64,000 nucleotides of DNA from Parapedobacter indicus (GCF_900113765.1 NZ_FOQO01000009.1:284392-348391), one strand, 5' to 3'; shown: positions 51,677 to 60,862, counted from the stretch's first letter. Translations and numbers: made by a program. The notes: generated by a model not told the origin, from the letters alone.

Positions 51677-54061
51677 TTAATCAAGATATGCATACGTGAT
51701 CCCCTCCCCTCCCCGGTCCGCATGTTCGTCTTCCATCCGCGTAACTTCTCCGTATTTGCGCAAGTAATCTCGGATGAACTTACGCAAAATTCCGTCTCCT
51801 TTTCCGTGAATGATTTTCAAACTTGGAAACCCCATCATCACCGCTTTATCAAGATGTTTCTCAATTTCATACAACGCCGCTTCCGTGCGCATACCACGTA
51901 CATCCACTTCGGGGCTGAAATTGGCGGCATTCTCCGATATGCTGGCGTGATATGTCTTTCGCGACGCCCGAGAGCCACTCTTTTTTGCAATGGGTTCCAC
52001 TTCGCTTCGCTTCTTGACCATGCGCAATTCGCCCATAGCCAGCACTAAATTATTCTTCGACACGCCAATTACCTCGGCTTCATTTCCCGTACCTGGGATC
52101 TTCACCCAGTCACCCACCCGTATAGAAACCTCTTGAGCGGCAATTTGTTTGGCATCCTTGGATGAAGGGAGTGCCGCAGGACGATCGGTATGTTTGTCTA
52201 ATTCCACATTGAGCTGCTGACGTAGCATTTTAGTCTTCTGCTTATCTGCCTGGCTCGCTTTGATTCCCGAAATCGTATTTTCGACAAGCTTGTTTGCATT
52301 CCGGATAATTTCGCGTGCCTCTTCCTTCGCCTTATTAAGAATCGTTTTCTTATTCTCCTCCAGATAGGCCTGCAACTGTTCATTGTCGGCTTTTAACCGC
52401 GCCAGTTGCCGCTCCTTTTGGGCAATGGCAACCTTTGTATCGTACACTTCCTTTTTATCCCGTTCGAGGTCTACTAAAAGGGTATCCACCCGTTTCTGCT
52501 GTGCCCCGATCTTTTGTTTCGCTGCTTGCAGAATAGCTGTATTAAGACCGATTTTCTGTGCAATTTCGAACGCATACGAACTGCCCGGCTTACCCGTTTG
52601 CAAGATATACAGCGGACGCATCGCGACATTATCGAACAACATGGATGCATTTTCAACCCCCTCCGTATTGCTGGCAAATACCTTTAAATTGGAGTAATGA
52701 GTCGTCACCACTCCCCGTGCCGATTTGCGGTTAAGCACCTCCAGTACAGCCTCTGCGATCGGGCCGCCGAACATCGGATCGGTACCGGTGCCAAACTCAT
52801 CGATAAGCACCAGCGTTTTCGCATTGGCATGATCCGAAAAATATTTCATTTTTGAGAGATGTGCACTATAGGTACTGAGATCGCTTTCAATGGATTGATC
52901 ATCACCGATATCGGCAAAGATCCGATCGAATACGCCCAACTTCGAGGTAGGGTCCGCCGGAATCAACAGCCCCGCCTGTACCATAAGCTGCAACAGTCCG
53001 ATCGTTTTCATACAAACGGATTTCCCCCCGGCATTGGGTCCGGACACTACGATGATCCGCTGCGCCTGATCAATGTTTACGTTCAGCGGCACGACCGTCT
53101 GCCCACTTCCTTTGAAATTGAGCAACAAAAGCGGATGGCGGGCATTGACCAGAGAAACCGATGCTTCCTTGGAAAGCTCAGGCATGTGCCCTTCAATATC
53201 GAGCGCAAACAGTGCCTTGGCGCGCACGAAATCAACCTTGGTTAAGAGGTTGTGATAATCTATCAACAGCGGTACATGTGGACGTAATTGATCCGTTAGT
53301 ACGGTTAATATGCGTACGATTTCGCGTCTTTTTTCAAACTCGAGGTTGCGTACCTGGTTATTGAGATGAAACACTTCTTCCGGCTCGATGTAAGCCGTCT
53401 GCCCGGTGGCCGACTCGTCGTGTATCCATCCCTTAATTTTACGCTTGTTCTCAGCAAGCACTGGGATGCACAGCCGCCCATCGCGGATCGTCAAATTACC
53501 ATCGGCAGTCCACCCGTTTTGTTGTGCCATTCGGAATACCTGATCAATGCGCTTATGCGCCTGTTGTTCAGCCTTCGCAATGCCCGACAGAATATCTGCC
53601 AATGCAGGAGATGCATTCGCACGCACTTTTCCTTTCTCGTCAATAACCCGCTCGATAGCAAGCACGATGTTCCTTTCGATGGGCAGGTGCTCAAAAAGGA
53701 TCTCCAAGCTAGGATACGTGCCACTGCGTTCATTAAAATACCTGATAATGGCAAAGACGGTCTTCAATGAAAGCAGGATGTTGAAAAAGTCGGCTTCAGC
53801 AAGAAAGGCCCCTTCCACCCTGACCTTATCCGCCAATGGTTTGATGGGATACAGGTGGTCTACCGGCAACGGCGCATCGTTGGTAAGCAGCTCTTTGAAT
53901 TCATGCGCCTGCCGCAGGAATTTGTCTAGCTGCTCAAACCGCGTCTGCGGTTGTATCTTTTCCACCAACTCCTTTCCGGCATCACTTAAGCACTTTGCTT
54001 TTATCAGTGCCTTAATATCCGCAAAACCTAACTTTTCCGCTGCGTTATCCGGGTAAATCAT
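51677..54061 (-). CDS. mutS2: Endonuclease MutS2
   Basis: A 794-residue MutS2 protein. The ATPase has Walker A SGPNAGGKS (about 338-346) and VLIDEFGTGTDP (Walker B), with the family's core and clamp helices before and after. A long coiled coil precedes the C-terminal Smr domain (about 715-794; VDVRGMRTEAAL, HGKGDGILRKFI), which is the nuclease part. MutS2 suppresses homologous recombination and resolves collided ribosomes in some bacteria. It lacks the mismatch-recognition domain of MutS1. Its start lies 2 bases after the DUF4296 stop. Confidence 0.95.
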   Translation of the reverse strand: MIYPDNAAEKLGFADIKALIKAKCLSDAGKELVEKIQPQTRFEQLDKFLRQAHEFKELLTNDAPLPVDHLYPIKPLADKVRVEGAFLAEADFFNILLSLKTVFAIIRYFNERSGTYPSLEILFEHLPIERNIVLAIERVIDEKGKVRANASPALADILSGIAKAEQQAHKRIDQVFRMAQQNGWTADGNLTIRDGRLCIPVLAENKRKIKGWIHDESATGQTAYIEPEEVFHLNNQVRNLEFEKRREIVRILTVLTDQLRPHVPLLIDYHNLLTKVDFVRAKALFALDIEGHMPELSKEASVSLVNARHPLLLLNFKGSGQTVVPLNVNIDQAQRIIVVSGPNAGGKSVCMKTIGLLQLMVQAGLLIPADPTSKLGVFDRIFADIGDDQSIESDLSTYSAHLSKMKYFSDHANAKTLVLIDEFGTGTDPMFGGPIAEAVLEVLNRKSARGVVTTHYSNLKVFASNTEGVENASMLFDNVAMRPLYILQTGKPGSSYAFEIAQKIGLNTAILQAAKQKIGAQQKRVDTLLVDLERDKKEVYDTKVAIAQKERQLARLKADNEQLQAYLEENKKTILNKAKEEAREIIRNANKLVENTISGIKASQADKQKTKMLRQQLNVELDKHTDRPAALPSSKDAKQIAAQEVSIRVGDWVKIPGTGNEAEVIGVSKNNLVLAMGELRMVKKRSEVEPIAKKSGSRASRKTYHASISENAANFSPEVDVRGMRTEAALYEIEKHLDKAVMMGFPSLKIIHGKGDGILRKFIRDYLRKYGEVTRMEDEHADRGGEGITYAYLD

Positions 54062-54063
54062 CG

Positions 54064-54732
54064 CTATTTTATCTTTTCAAATGGCCGCAATCGTGGCTTT
54101 TGGGGCACAGTCGAAGACGGCTTGGGAGCTACGGACGGATTACGTGGTGGCATAGGATGTCCCTGCTCACTATTGGCAATCACACGTTTCAATCCAACAC
54201 TCTCCAGCATGCGTTCTCGTAACAGCTTATAGGTGACAGGGTCAGGCTTTCCATACAAGCTATCTGGTGCGTTCAGAAAAAGTAAGTAACGTTTACGCTT
54301 AAAATCAAGCGAATCTTGTGCAATATGTCGAAGGCTGTCTGTTACCCGTGCATTGCGGATGGAATCCATACGCCGCTGCACTTCGTATTTCTTTTGAACG
54401 CGCTGCTGCTCGGCAAGATTCAATGCTTCAAGCTTTTTTTCGATATCGCCGTAAAACTCATTCATCAGGTAAGGCCTGCTGGAATAAAATTCGACACTTC
54501 GCCTGAATGTAGTAGAATCAATACCATACCGCTGAAAAACAGCATTGTAATAAGCATCCCGACGCATACGAGCCGAGTCGATCGGCAACGAAGCCAGCTG
54601 CCCGTCGGCCAAGTGCATATCCGTCAATACAGCAGGCATTTGTTTAAGTGGAATTACTCCCTTGGGTATCTTCTCGCCACCACAGGAAACGCAGAAAATT
54701 AACACCACCCATACGATTACTGCCCGTTGCAT
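54064..54732 (-). CDS. DUF4296 lipoprotein
   Basis: A 222-residue lipoprotein: a signal with FCVSC at the lipobox (Cys about 16), then a helical DUF4296 domain (PAVLTDMHLADGQLASLPID then SARMRRDAYYNAVFQRYGID) and a basic, proline-rich tail (MPPRNPSVAPKPSSTVPQKP). Family restricted to Bacteroidota with unknown function. The ATG at 54732 is chosen over a TTG at 54759. It is the first gene of the minus-strand DUF4296-mutS2-mgtC run, separated from mutS2 by two bases. Confidence 0.8.
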   Translation of the reverse strand: MQRAVIVWVVLIFCVSCGGEKIPKGVIPLKQMPAVLTDMHLADGQLASLPIDSARMRRDAYYNAVFQRYGIDSTTFRRSVEFYSSRPYLMNEFYGDIEKKLEALNLAEQQRVQKKYEVQRRMDSIRNARVTDSLRHIAQDSLDFKRKRYLLFLNAPDSLYGKPDPVTYKLLRERMLESVGLKRVIANSEQGHPMPPRNPSVAPKPSSTVPQKPRLRPFEKIK

Positions 54733-54797
54733 GCTATACGTTGCCCAATTTAATTCCAATCGTTGTCAATAATATTCGCCTGATAAGCCGCCTCCCT

Positions 54798-54829
54798 TTT
54801 GGCGGATACCTACTGGTTTTGTAGTTTTG
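54798..54829 (+). promoter_or_regulatory. Promoter of the yggS operon
   Basis: TTTG (54798-54801), 20 bases, TAGTTTTG (54822-54829): both boxes are perfect. The yggS ATG is at 54986, so the leader is about 150 bases. Confidence 0.7.
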
Positions 54830-54985
54830 TGCAAACTTAGACAAATTGCACATGAAAAGCAATTGTTCACCGTCGCATCAACAGTAAGCGGCGTTCACGA
54901 ATGCTTCGCAGTTTGTCGATCTCTCATCTGCCGCTGAGAGAAAAAGTTATGTATAGATGAAACTTACAAAAATAGCGCTGGATTT
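54830..54985 (+). other. ~150-base leader of the yggS operon with a short ORF and hairpin
   Basis: An 11-codon ORF (ATG 54852, stop at 54887; MKSNCSPSHQQ) and a hairpin CTCTCA/TGAGAG (about 54921-54940) followed by AAAAAG lie between the promoter and yggS. No known riboswitch is recognised. It may be a leader peptide with an attenuator-like structure or simply an untranslated leader. Confidence 0.3.
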
Positions 54986-55651
54986 ATGGATATAGCCGAT
55001 CAGATTAAAACCATTGAAGAAGAACTTACCCGTTTGAATGTAACACTTATTGCCGTTTCAAAAACCAAATCGAACGAAGAAATACTAGAAGCTTATCATG
55101 CCGGGCAACGGGCGTTCGGCGAAAATATGGTTCAGGAACTCGTCGAAAAGCAGGAAGCGCTTCCCAAAGACATCGAATGGCATCTTGTTGGCCACCTCCA
55201 AAGCAACAAGGTCAAATACATCGCACCGTTCGTTGCGTTGATCCATTCGGTGGATAGCCTGAAATTATTGAAGGAGATCGACAAACAAGCAAAAAAAAAC
55301 AATCGCATAGTCGACTGTTTATTGCAGATACATATTGCAGTGGAAGACACAAAATTCGGACTTGATCACATCGAACTCATTGAACTACTGCGTTCGGAAG
55401 AATTTGCTCACATAAGCAATGTACGGATCCGGGGCCTCATGGGAATCGCCACAAATACTTCCAATCCAAAGGAAATCAGGGAAGAATTTCGTGAACTTAA
55501 GTCGTTATTTGACGGTATCAAAGTGAGTTTCTTCAAAGACGCAGTATATTTCGACACGCTGTCCATGGGTATGTCTTCGGATTATAAAATCGCTATCGAA
55601 CAAGGTAGCACGATGGTACGCCTAGGGAGCACAATTTTTGGGAGCCGATGA
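54986..55651 (+). CDS. YggS/PLPBP family pyridoxal-phosphate homeostasis protein
   Basis: A 221-residue PLP-binding protein. LIAVSKTKSNEEI carries the PLP lysine K26; FGENMVQELVEK (43-54) and MGMSSDYKIAIEQGSTMVRL then GSTIFG close the TIM barrel. It carries and buffers PLP and is not an enzyme in the usual sense. Normal length. Its stop overlaps the GNAT start (ATGA), so the two are coupled. Confidence 0.94.
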   Translation: MDIADQIKTIEEELTRLNVTLIAVSKTKSNEEILEAYHAGQRAFGENMVQELVEKQEALPKDIEWHLVGHLQSNKVKYIAPFVALIHSVDSLKLLKEIDKQAKKNNRIVDCLLQIHIAVEDTKFGLDHIELIELLRSEEFAHISNVRIRGLMGIATNTSNPKEIREEFRELKSLFDGIKVSFFKDAVYFDTLSMGMSSDYKIAIEQGSTMVRLGSTIFGSR

Positions 55652-56103
55652 GCATTGCAATACGAAAGGCGGAAGCGACAGATTGCCCACAAATGCTGGA
55701 GCTGGTTAAAGAACTGGCTGCATACGAACGTGCGCCGGATGAAGTGACCGTCAGTATAGAAGAATTTGTCGGAGCTGGATTTGGCCCTTCGCCGGTGTGG
55801 GAGGCTTTCGTCGCCGAGTGGGATGGCCGCATCGTGGGTATTTCATTGTTTTATATCCGGTATTCGACTTGGAAGGGCCGCAGGCTGTATCTGGAAGACA
55901 TTATCGTTACAGAAAACATGCGCGGGCAGGGTATTGGCAGGTTACTGTTTGACGAAACCCTGAAACTATGCAAGGATCGGAAATATAGCGGCATGGTTTG
56001 GCAAGTACTGGAATGGAATGAACCTGCCATCAATTTCTATCAGAAATATGGTGCAACTTTTGATAATGAATGGGTGAACGTTTCACTAGCTATAAGAATT
56101 TAG
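55648..56103 (+). CDS. GNAT family N-acetyltransferase
   Basis: A 151-residue acetyl-CoA-dependent acetyltransferase. The acetyl-CoA binding loop is MRGQGIGRLL (about 91-100), and the C-terminal ENEPAINFYQKYGAT-like stretch (NEPAINFYQKYGATFDNEW) is of the diamine/spermidine acetyltransferase (SSAT-like) type, as is YIEDIIV-like YLEDIIVTENM before it. Polyamines or lysine-like amines are plausible substrates. It overlaps yggS by four bases and is followed four bases later by the DUF3298 gene. Confidence 0.88.
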   Translation: MSIAIRKAEATDCPQMLELVKELAAYERAPDEVTVSIEEFVGAGFGPSPVWEAFVAEWDGRIVGISLFYIRYSTWKGRRLYLEDIIVTENMRGQGIGRLLFDETLKLCKDRKYSGMVWQVLEWNEPAINFYQKYGATFDNEWVNVSLAIRI

Positions 56104-56107
56104 ATTT

Positions 56108-56917
56108 ATGCGGAAAAAGATGACTAATATGAGTTGGGCGTACGTAAGCATAGCGTGTGTTTTTGCGGCCTGCCAGTTCAATCAAGAAACAAAGGAAACG
56201 GATAAACAGACCACCTCAGTAGACACATTGACTTACAAATACCAGCATTATACCCTCTATAGCGATCATCTGGTAAAAACCAGTGAAACCACTGATACAG
56301 CCTTTTATACAGTTTCGTATCCTTCGTTCACGGATTCTACCGTAAATCAATTTGTCTTAACAACATTATTAGGCAGTGATACAGCCTCTGTAAAGGGAAC
56401 CGCTCAAACATTTATCGGTGAGTTTGACGAATTCTTCCTGTCCGACGCATTTCCGCGCGTCTGGACTTCCGAATCGCACCTAAAAGTGCACCGGATTACC
56501 CCCAGCTACCTTGGATTGGTTATTGATGTTTATACGTATACTGGCGGCGCACATGGTAATTATGCTACCGTCTTTACGCACTATGACCTGACAAACCATA
56601 CACCGTTAACACTCAATGACATCGTTATGAAACCCTTCCAAAATGAGCTGACTGCCGTCGCTGAACGTTATTTCCGGAAACAGGAAAACCTGGCTGTTGA
56701 TCAACCCCTGGATGATCGCTATTTTTTCGATCAGGGACATTTCCATATTCCCGAAAATTTTGCACTCGAACAAGACAGCTTGCTTTTTCTGTATAACATT
56801 TATGAAATCAAACCGTATGTAGACGGACAAACCGAGCTGCGTGTACCTTATACCGAAATCGATCGGTTACTCACAGATCGGGCAAAACACATCGTCGCTG
56901 AATTAACTAACAAATAG
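56108..56917 (+). CDS. DUF3298/DUF4163 lipoprotein (RsiV-like periplasmic domain)
   Basis: A 269-residue lipoprotein with C22 (VFAAC) as the probable lipidation site. Residues 40-150 match a DUF4163 domain (YPSFTDSTVNQFV; TYTGGAHGNYATVFTHYDL), and 155-265 match DUF3298 (TPLTLNDIVMKPFQNELTAV). The same pair occurs in the anti-sigma factor RsiV, which binds lysozyme; here there is no membrane anchor or anti-sigma domain. It could bind a glycan or peptidoglycan-related ligand. Sits inside the yggS-GNAT-lysC run with four and fourteen bases to its neighbours. Confidence 0.8.
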   Translation: MRKKMTNMSWAYVSIACVFAACQFNQETKETDKQTTSVDTLTYKYQHYTLYSDHLVKTSETTDTAFYTVSYPSFTDSTVNQFVLTTLLGSDTASVKGTAQTFIGEFDEFFLSDAFPRVWTSESHLKVHRITPSYLGLVIDVYTYTGGAHGNYATVFTHYDLTNHTPLTLNDIVMKPFQNELTAVAERYFRKQENLAVDQPLDDRYFFDQGHFHIPENFALEQDSLLFLYNIYEIKPYVDGQTELRVPYTEIDRLLTDRAKHIVAELTNK

Positions 56918-56931
56918 TTCATCTTTATTTA

Positions 56932-58200
56932 ATGCAAGTATTCAAATTCGGAGGCGCGTCTGTCAAAGACGCCGAAGGGGTAATTAACCTAAGCCGTATT
57001 GTATCGGCTCATCAACAAGATCAACTGCTTGTCGTAGTTTCCGCCATGGGTAAAACCACAAATCTATTGGAAGAACTTACGTCGAGCTATTTCAGGCAGC
57101 AGGGCGATGTTTTTGAACTCCTGCAACAGGTCAAGCAATATCACGATACCATCATGCGAAGCCTGTTTCCCGACAGTAACCATCCGGTATACCATGAAGT
57201 TGCCAACCGCTTTGTCGAAATCGAATGGATACTGGAAGAGCTCCCGGCAGATCCTTACGATTACCTTTACGACCAAATTGTCGCCGTAGGCGAACTCATC
57301 TCCACCACCATTGTATGCCACTATTTAAATGACGTCGGACTGAAAAGCAAATGGGTGGATGCTAGGGATTATATTCTTACGGACAACACCCACCGAGAAG
57401 GACATGTCGACTGGAAAACCACCACCGAACGCATTCAGCGGGGATTGCCCCCCCTACTGAAAAATCAACGGGTAATTACGCAAGGGTTCATCGGCTCCAC
57501 CTCCGAAAACTTTACAACGACATTGGGTCGGGAAGGATCGGATTATTCCGCGGCAATCTTTGCCGCCAGCCTCCATGCCGAAAGCGTGACCATTTGGAAG
57601 GATGTGCCCGGTGTATTGAATGCCGACCCCAAATGGTTTGACCAAACGGAACTGATCCCTGAATTGTCTTACCTGGAGGCGATTGAACTCACCTACTATG
57701 GGGCCACAGTCATCCACCCCAAAACCATTAAGCCTTTACAAAACCAAAATATTACACTCTACGTTAAATCATTTGTGGATACCGATGGCAAAGGCACCCA
57801 GATACGGAAATCAAATGAGTCGTTACCGGTGCCTTCCTTTATCTTTAAAATCAATCAGATTTTAATTTCTGTACTCCCCAAAGATTTTTCATTTATTGTG
57901 GAAGACAATTTGAGTGATATTTTTGCCAAATTCCACCGACATCATATTAAAGTAAATATGATGCATAACAGTGCGGTAAATTTCTCCGTCAGCATAGATG
58001 ATACTGGCGAAAATGTAACGGCATTACTCAATGATCTGGCTACGCGGTACGAAGTGCAACATCAGAAAGGACTGGAACTCATAACCATCCGTCATTATAA
58101 CCAGCAGACGATAGATCGGGTTTTGGTTGGAAAGGCAATCATCTTGGAGTTGAAGGATAGCTACACCTGCCAACTTTTAGTTCGCAAACTCTCCACATAA
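56932..58200 (+). CDS. lysC: Aspartokinase (monofunctional)
   Basis: A 422-residue aspartate kinase, the first step of lysine, threonine and methionine synthesis. It starts MQVFKFGGASVKDAEGV with the KFGGASV nucleotide motif; TLGREGSDYSAAIFAA (about 198-213) and TYYGATVIHPKT are the other catalytic signatures. Two ACT-like domains (about 290-420) end the protein and allow feedback control. It is not fused to homoserine dehydrogenase. Close spacing with the DUF3298 gene (14 bases) suggests cotranscription. Confidence 0.95.
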   Translation: MQVFKFGGASVKDAEGVINLSRIVSAHQQDQLLVVVSAMGKTTNLLEELTSSYFRQQGDVFELLQQVKQYHDTIMRSLFPDSNHPVYHEVANRFVEIEWILEELPADPYDYLYDQIVAVGELISTTIVCHYLNDVGLKSKWVDARDYILTDNTHREGHVDWKTTTERIQRGLPPLLKNQRVITQGFIGSTSENFTTTLGREGSDYSAAIFAASLHAESVTIWKDVPGVLNADPKWFDQTELIPELSYLEAIELTYYGATVIHPKTIKPLQNQNITLYVKSFVDTDGKGTQIRKSNESLPVPSFIFKINQILISVLPKDFSFIVEDNLSDIFAKFHRHHIKVNMMHNSAVNFSVSIDDTGENVTALLNDLATRYEVQHQKGLELITIRHYNQQTIDRVLVGKAIILELKDSYTCQLLVRKLST

Positions 58201-58205
58201 TCTCC

Positions 58206-58213
58206 TATCTTTG
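58206..58213 (+). promoter_or_regulatory. -7 box of the thioredoxin-like lipoprotein gene
   Basis: TATCTTTG, 5 bases before the ATG at 58219, beginning 6 bases after the lysC stop. The -33 is weak (TTCG about 21 bases further up). It predicts a leaderless or nearly leaderless mRNA. Confidence 0.4.
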
Positions 58214-58218
58214 TGTCC

Positions 58219-58830
58219 ATGACAGTACGTACAACATCTATATTGACGGCAGCCGGCATTTTCTTATCGGTAGCGGCAATTTCCTGCGATAACAACGTAA
58301 AATCCACTAATTCGGCTGCAGAAGCCCAATCGGCCGATGTCGGAGAAGAACAGTCGGCAACAAGACCACAAACTGCTACTGCCCAGCAGCCGGCACCGTC
58401 TTCGCAGCCGACACCAGTCATCCCAGATTTTACTTTTTATATATTGCGAAGCGGCATACAATTTACCAAAGCAGATCTCGCCAAAAAAGGAAACCTGGTT
58501 TTTATCCTGTTTGACCCTACCTGTGGCCACTGTCAGCACGAAGCTAGCCACTTAGGCGAACACTATAGCGAAGTGCAGGACGCTAATTTTTATTTTGTAT
58601 CAATGAACGATCCCGCATTGATGAGTACTTTTTTGGAGACCCATGCAAAACCACTAGTCGGAAAAGATAATGTTGAACTATTGTATGATAAAAATGCTGA
58701 CTTCATCAATAAATTCCATATCCCGTCCCAATATCCCGCAGTATATATCTATGGCAACAATGGCCAATTAAAAGAATACTGGGATGGCGAGCGGAACATC
58801 AAAGACGTGGTGGCAGCCATTCGCAACTAA
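58219..58830 (+). CDS. Thioredoxin-like (TlpA/ResA-type) lipoprotein
   Basis: A 203-residue periplasmic redox protein. A lipoprotein signal (ISC, C23) precedes a Ser/Ala/Gln-rich linker (24-70), then a thioredoxin fold whose active site is C102-G-H-C105 in FDPTCGHCQHE. QYPAVYIYG gives the cis-Pro loop. It would reduce or oxidise disulfides outside the cytoplasm. The longer frame starts with GTG at 58213, inside the promoter box, so the ATG was preferred. It follows lysC by 18 bases but may have its own promoter. Confidence 0.87.
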   Translation: MTVRTTSILTAAGIFLSVAAISCDNNVKSTNSAAEAQSADVGEEQSATRPQTATAQQPAPSSQPTPVIPDFTFYILRSGIQFTKADLAKKGNLVFILFDPTCGHCQHEASHLGEHYSEVQDANFYFVSMNDPALMSTFLETHAKPLVGKDNVELLYDKNADFINKFHIPSQYPAVYIYGNNGQLKEYWDGERNIKDVVAAIRN

Positions 58831-58854
58831 GCTCAATTGATTCCTGCAGGCAAC

Positions 58855-59034
58855 TCATGTTTTTGAATTGTGCTTGGTAGGTGGTTGTTCACTGTATTTT
58901 CGTTTCAGCGCCGGAGCTATTATCGTCGGCTCTTCCTCCTGATAATCGCGATCCTTGGCATGTTTAACTGTCCGATCGGCTTTTGGACGCCGTTGTTCGG
59001 AATCCTTTGGTTCAAACTTTTCGTTCTTGCTCAT
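58855..59034 (-). CDS. Small, highly charged hypothetical protein
   Basis: A 59-residue frame from ATG 59034 (MSKNEKFEPKDSEQRRPKAD and onward), almost entirely Lys, Arg, Glu, Asp, Pro and Gln, with TIIAPALKRKYSEQPP near the end. ATG 59070 would give 71 residues. Not recognised, and probably intrinsically disordered. The opposite strand reads as a hydrophobic frame of 82 codons starting at 58870, which I take to be the shadow. It is divergent from gapA. Confidence 0.35.
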   Translation of the reverse strand: MSKNEKFEPKDSEQRRPKADRTVKHAKDRDYQEEEPTIIAPALKRKYSEQPPTKHNSKT

Positions 59035-59089
59035 GTCTGTATAACCCATAGCTCCGATATTTTGTTTCATTCGATCGGATCTAAATGTG

Positions 59090-59113
59090 TAACTTTGACT
59101 GTGGCTAAGCCAC
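59090..59113 (+). promoter_or_regulatory. gapA promoter box and adjacent palindrome
   Basis: TAACTTTG (59090-59097) with TTTC 21 bases upstream, followed three bases later by the palindrome GTGGCT-A-AGCCAC (59101-59113), which would overlap the transcription start and could be an operator. The gapA ATG is at 59129. Confidence 0.45.
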
Positions 59114-59128
59114 GTTAATCCAATTAAT

Positions 59129-60127
59129 ATGCTAACTATTGCCATCAATGGATTTGGCCGTATCGGCCGAAATACGCTCCGTAACCTACTATTGAGAAAA
59201 CACACGGGAATCCGCGTCACCGCCATCAATGATTTAGCAGACTCCCAGACACTAGCACATCTATTTAAATATGATTCCGTGCACGGCCGCTATCCGGGCA
59301 CAGTAGAGGTAGCTAACAATGCATTGGTCATCGACGGTCAGCCAATTACCGTACTCAACGAACGTGCACCGCATCTGCTTCCATGGAAAGTGATGGACAT
59401 CGATGCAGTGGTTGAATCGACTGGAAAGCACGTCACGCGGGAGGCGGCATCCGGTCACTTAGCTGCAGGTGCCCGCCAAGTGATCCTATCGGCCCCTTCG
59501 CCGGATAAAGAGATCCCAACGGTGGTTTTGGGCGTGAACGATACTTCCTTGGACCTGCGCGCTTCCCTATTGTCAAATGCTTCCTGTACCACCAACAACG
59601 TCGCTCCTCTAATAAAGGTGCTTGATGATAATTGGGGGATTGTTGACGGTTATATTACCACTGTACATAGCATGACCGGCGACCAGAATTTACATGATGC
59701 TCCGCATCGCGATCTCCGTAGGGCACGAGCTGCCCCGGCATCAATCATTCCCACAACAACCGGTGCTGCCAAGGCGGTAACCAACGTGTTTCCGCATCTT
59801 GAAGGAAAGTTGGGAGGTGCAGGTATACGGGTGCCTGTATTGAATGGATCGCTTACCGACTTCACCTGTATCTTGCGCAATCAACCCACAGTCGACGAGA
59901 TCAACAGCACCTTTAAAAAAGCTGCGGAACAAACCTTGAAAAACATTCTCCAATACACTGAAGATCCCATTGTATCGGTCGATATTATTAACAGTCCCTA
60001 TTCGTGTATTTTTGATGCACAGCTAACATCCGTCGTTGGAGGACTGGCAAAAGTAGTGGGATGGTACGACAATGAATACGGCTATTCGAATCGCTTGGTC
60101 GATTTATTAGCTAAAATCGAAAAATAA
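59129..60127 (+). CDS. gap: Type I glyceraldehyde-3-phosphate dehydrogenase
   Basis: A 332-residue GAPDH: converts glyceraldehyde-3-phosphate, NAD+ and phosphate to 1,3-bisphosphoglycerate. The Rossmann motif is INGFGRIGRN (6-15), N34-D35 suggests NAD over NADP, the catalytic Cys lies in SNASCTTNNVAPL (about 149-161), and DLRRARAAPASIIPTTTGAA follows. The end WYDNEYGYSNRLVDL is intact. A strong terminator follows. Confidence 0.95.
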   Translation: MLTIAINGFGRIGRNTLRNLLLRKHTGIRVTAINDLADSQTLAHLFKYDSVHGRYPGTVEVANNALVIDGQPITVLNERAPHLLPWKVMDIDAVVESTGKHVTREAASGHLAAGARQVILSAPSPDKEIPTVVLGVNDTSLDLRASLLSNASCTTNNVAPLIKVLDDNWGIVDGYITTVHSMTGDQNLHDAPHRDLRRARAAPASIIPTTTGAAKAVTNVFPHLEGKLGGAGIRVPVLNGSLTDFTCILRNQPTVDEINSTFKKAAEQTLKNILQYTEDPIVSVDIINSPYSCIFDAQLTSVVGGLAKVVGWYDNEYGYSNRLVDLLAKIEK

Positions 60128-60155
60128 AAAAGGAAGCCGATGGCTTCCCTTTTTC
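60127..60155. terminator. Bidirectional terminator between gap and rplT
   Basis: GGAAGCC-GAT-GGCTTCC with A run upstream and T run downstream (60132-60148 core). It serves both the gap transcript (plus) and the ribosomal operon (minus). Confidence 0.9.
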
Positions 60156-60183
60156 TTAACAAAATCGATATCGGGTTAAAACT

Positions 60184-60528
60184 TTATTTCACTGCATCAA
60201 CTACGGCTTTGAATGCCTCGGGGTTGTTCATGGCCAAGTCTGCCAATACCTTGCGGTTCAACCCAATGTTTTTGGCATTCAGCTTACCGATCAGTTGTGA
60301 ATACGAAATTCCGTGTTCACGGGCGCCGGCGTTGATACGCTGTATCCATAAAGCCCTGAATTCCCTCTTTTTGGTTTTGCGGTCGCGGTAAGCGTACTGC
60401 AATCCTTTTTCTACTGTATTTTTTGCAACGGTATATACTTTGCTGCGTGCCCCATAATAGCCCTTGGCCAATTTGAGGATCTTTTTGCGTCTTCTTCTGG
60501 ACGCTACTGCATTAACCGAACGTGGCAT
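60184..60528 (-). CDS. rplT: 50S ribosomal protein L20
   Basis: A 114-residue L20. It starts [20 protein letters not shown] and has [25 protein letters not shown]-type [18 protein letters not shown] and [15 protein letters not shown], all canonical. The ATG 60528 fits other L20 proteins; the longer frame is unsupported. Last gene of the thrS-infC-rpmI-rplT operon. L20 regulates this operon in some bacteria by binding its own leader; no such structure was recognised here. Confidence 0.97.
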   Translation of the reverse strand: MPRSVNAVASRRRRKKILKLAKGYYGARSKVYTVAKNTVEKGLQYAYRDRKTKKREFRALWIQRINAGAREHGISYSQLIGKLNAKNIGLNRKVLADLAMNNPEAFKAVVDAVK

Positions 60529-60626
60529 ATTTTTTTGTTTTTTGGTAGCAGGCGCCGTGTTTTGCAACGGTCTTACAACCCAGTACCCGGTTACTAATTT
60601 TTAACTTTTTACTTTTAACTTTTCAG
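60529..60626 (-). other. rpmI-rplT spacer
   Basis: 98 bases including the T-rich repeats TTTTTAACTTTTTACTTTTA. No gene or clear hairpin seen. Confidence 0.3.
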
Positions 60627-60827
60627 TTATTTGCCGATAGCGAGCATACGTTTCACGTTGCCCATATCCGCTTCAGACACTAAACCGGTCTGCGTTAGAT
60701 TGCGTTTCCGCTTAGTGCTTTTCTTGGTCAGGATGTGACTTTTGAAGGCATGTTTGCGCGCAATCTTACCTGTTCCAGTAAGCTTGAAACGCTTTTTTGC
60801 ACTGGAATTGGTTTTTACTTTTGGCAT
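60627..60827 (-). CDS. rpmI: 50S ribosomal protein L35
   Basis: A 66-residue basic protein starting [20 protein letters not shown], then [20 protein letters not shown] and the end [10 protein letters not shown]: the L35 pattern. It lies between infC and rplT as in most bacteria. Confidence 0.96.
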   Translation of the reverse strand: MPKVKTNSSAKKRFKLTGTGKIARKHAFKSHILTKKSTKRKRNLTQTGLVSEADMGNVKRMLAIGK

Positions 60828-60862
60828 GATTTATTAAAATTATATATCGATTTATTAAGTTC

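Noticed and set aside
58870..59118. Hydrophobic 82-codon plus-strand frame between the thioredoxin-like gene and gap
   Set aside because: It is the antisense of a highly charged frame, and antisense of charged codons reads as hydrophobic; no promoter or family support.
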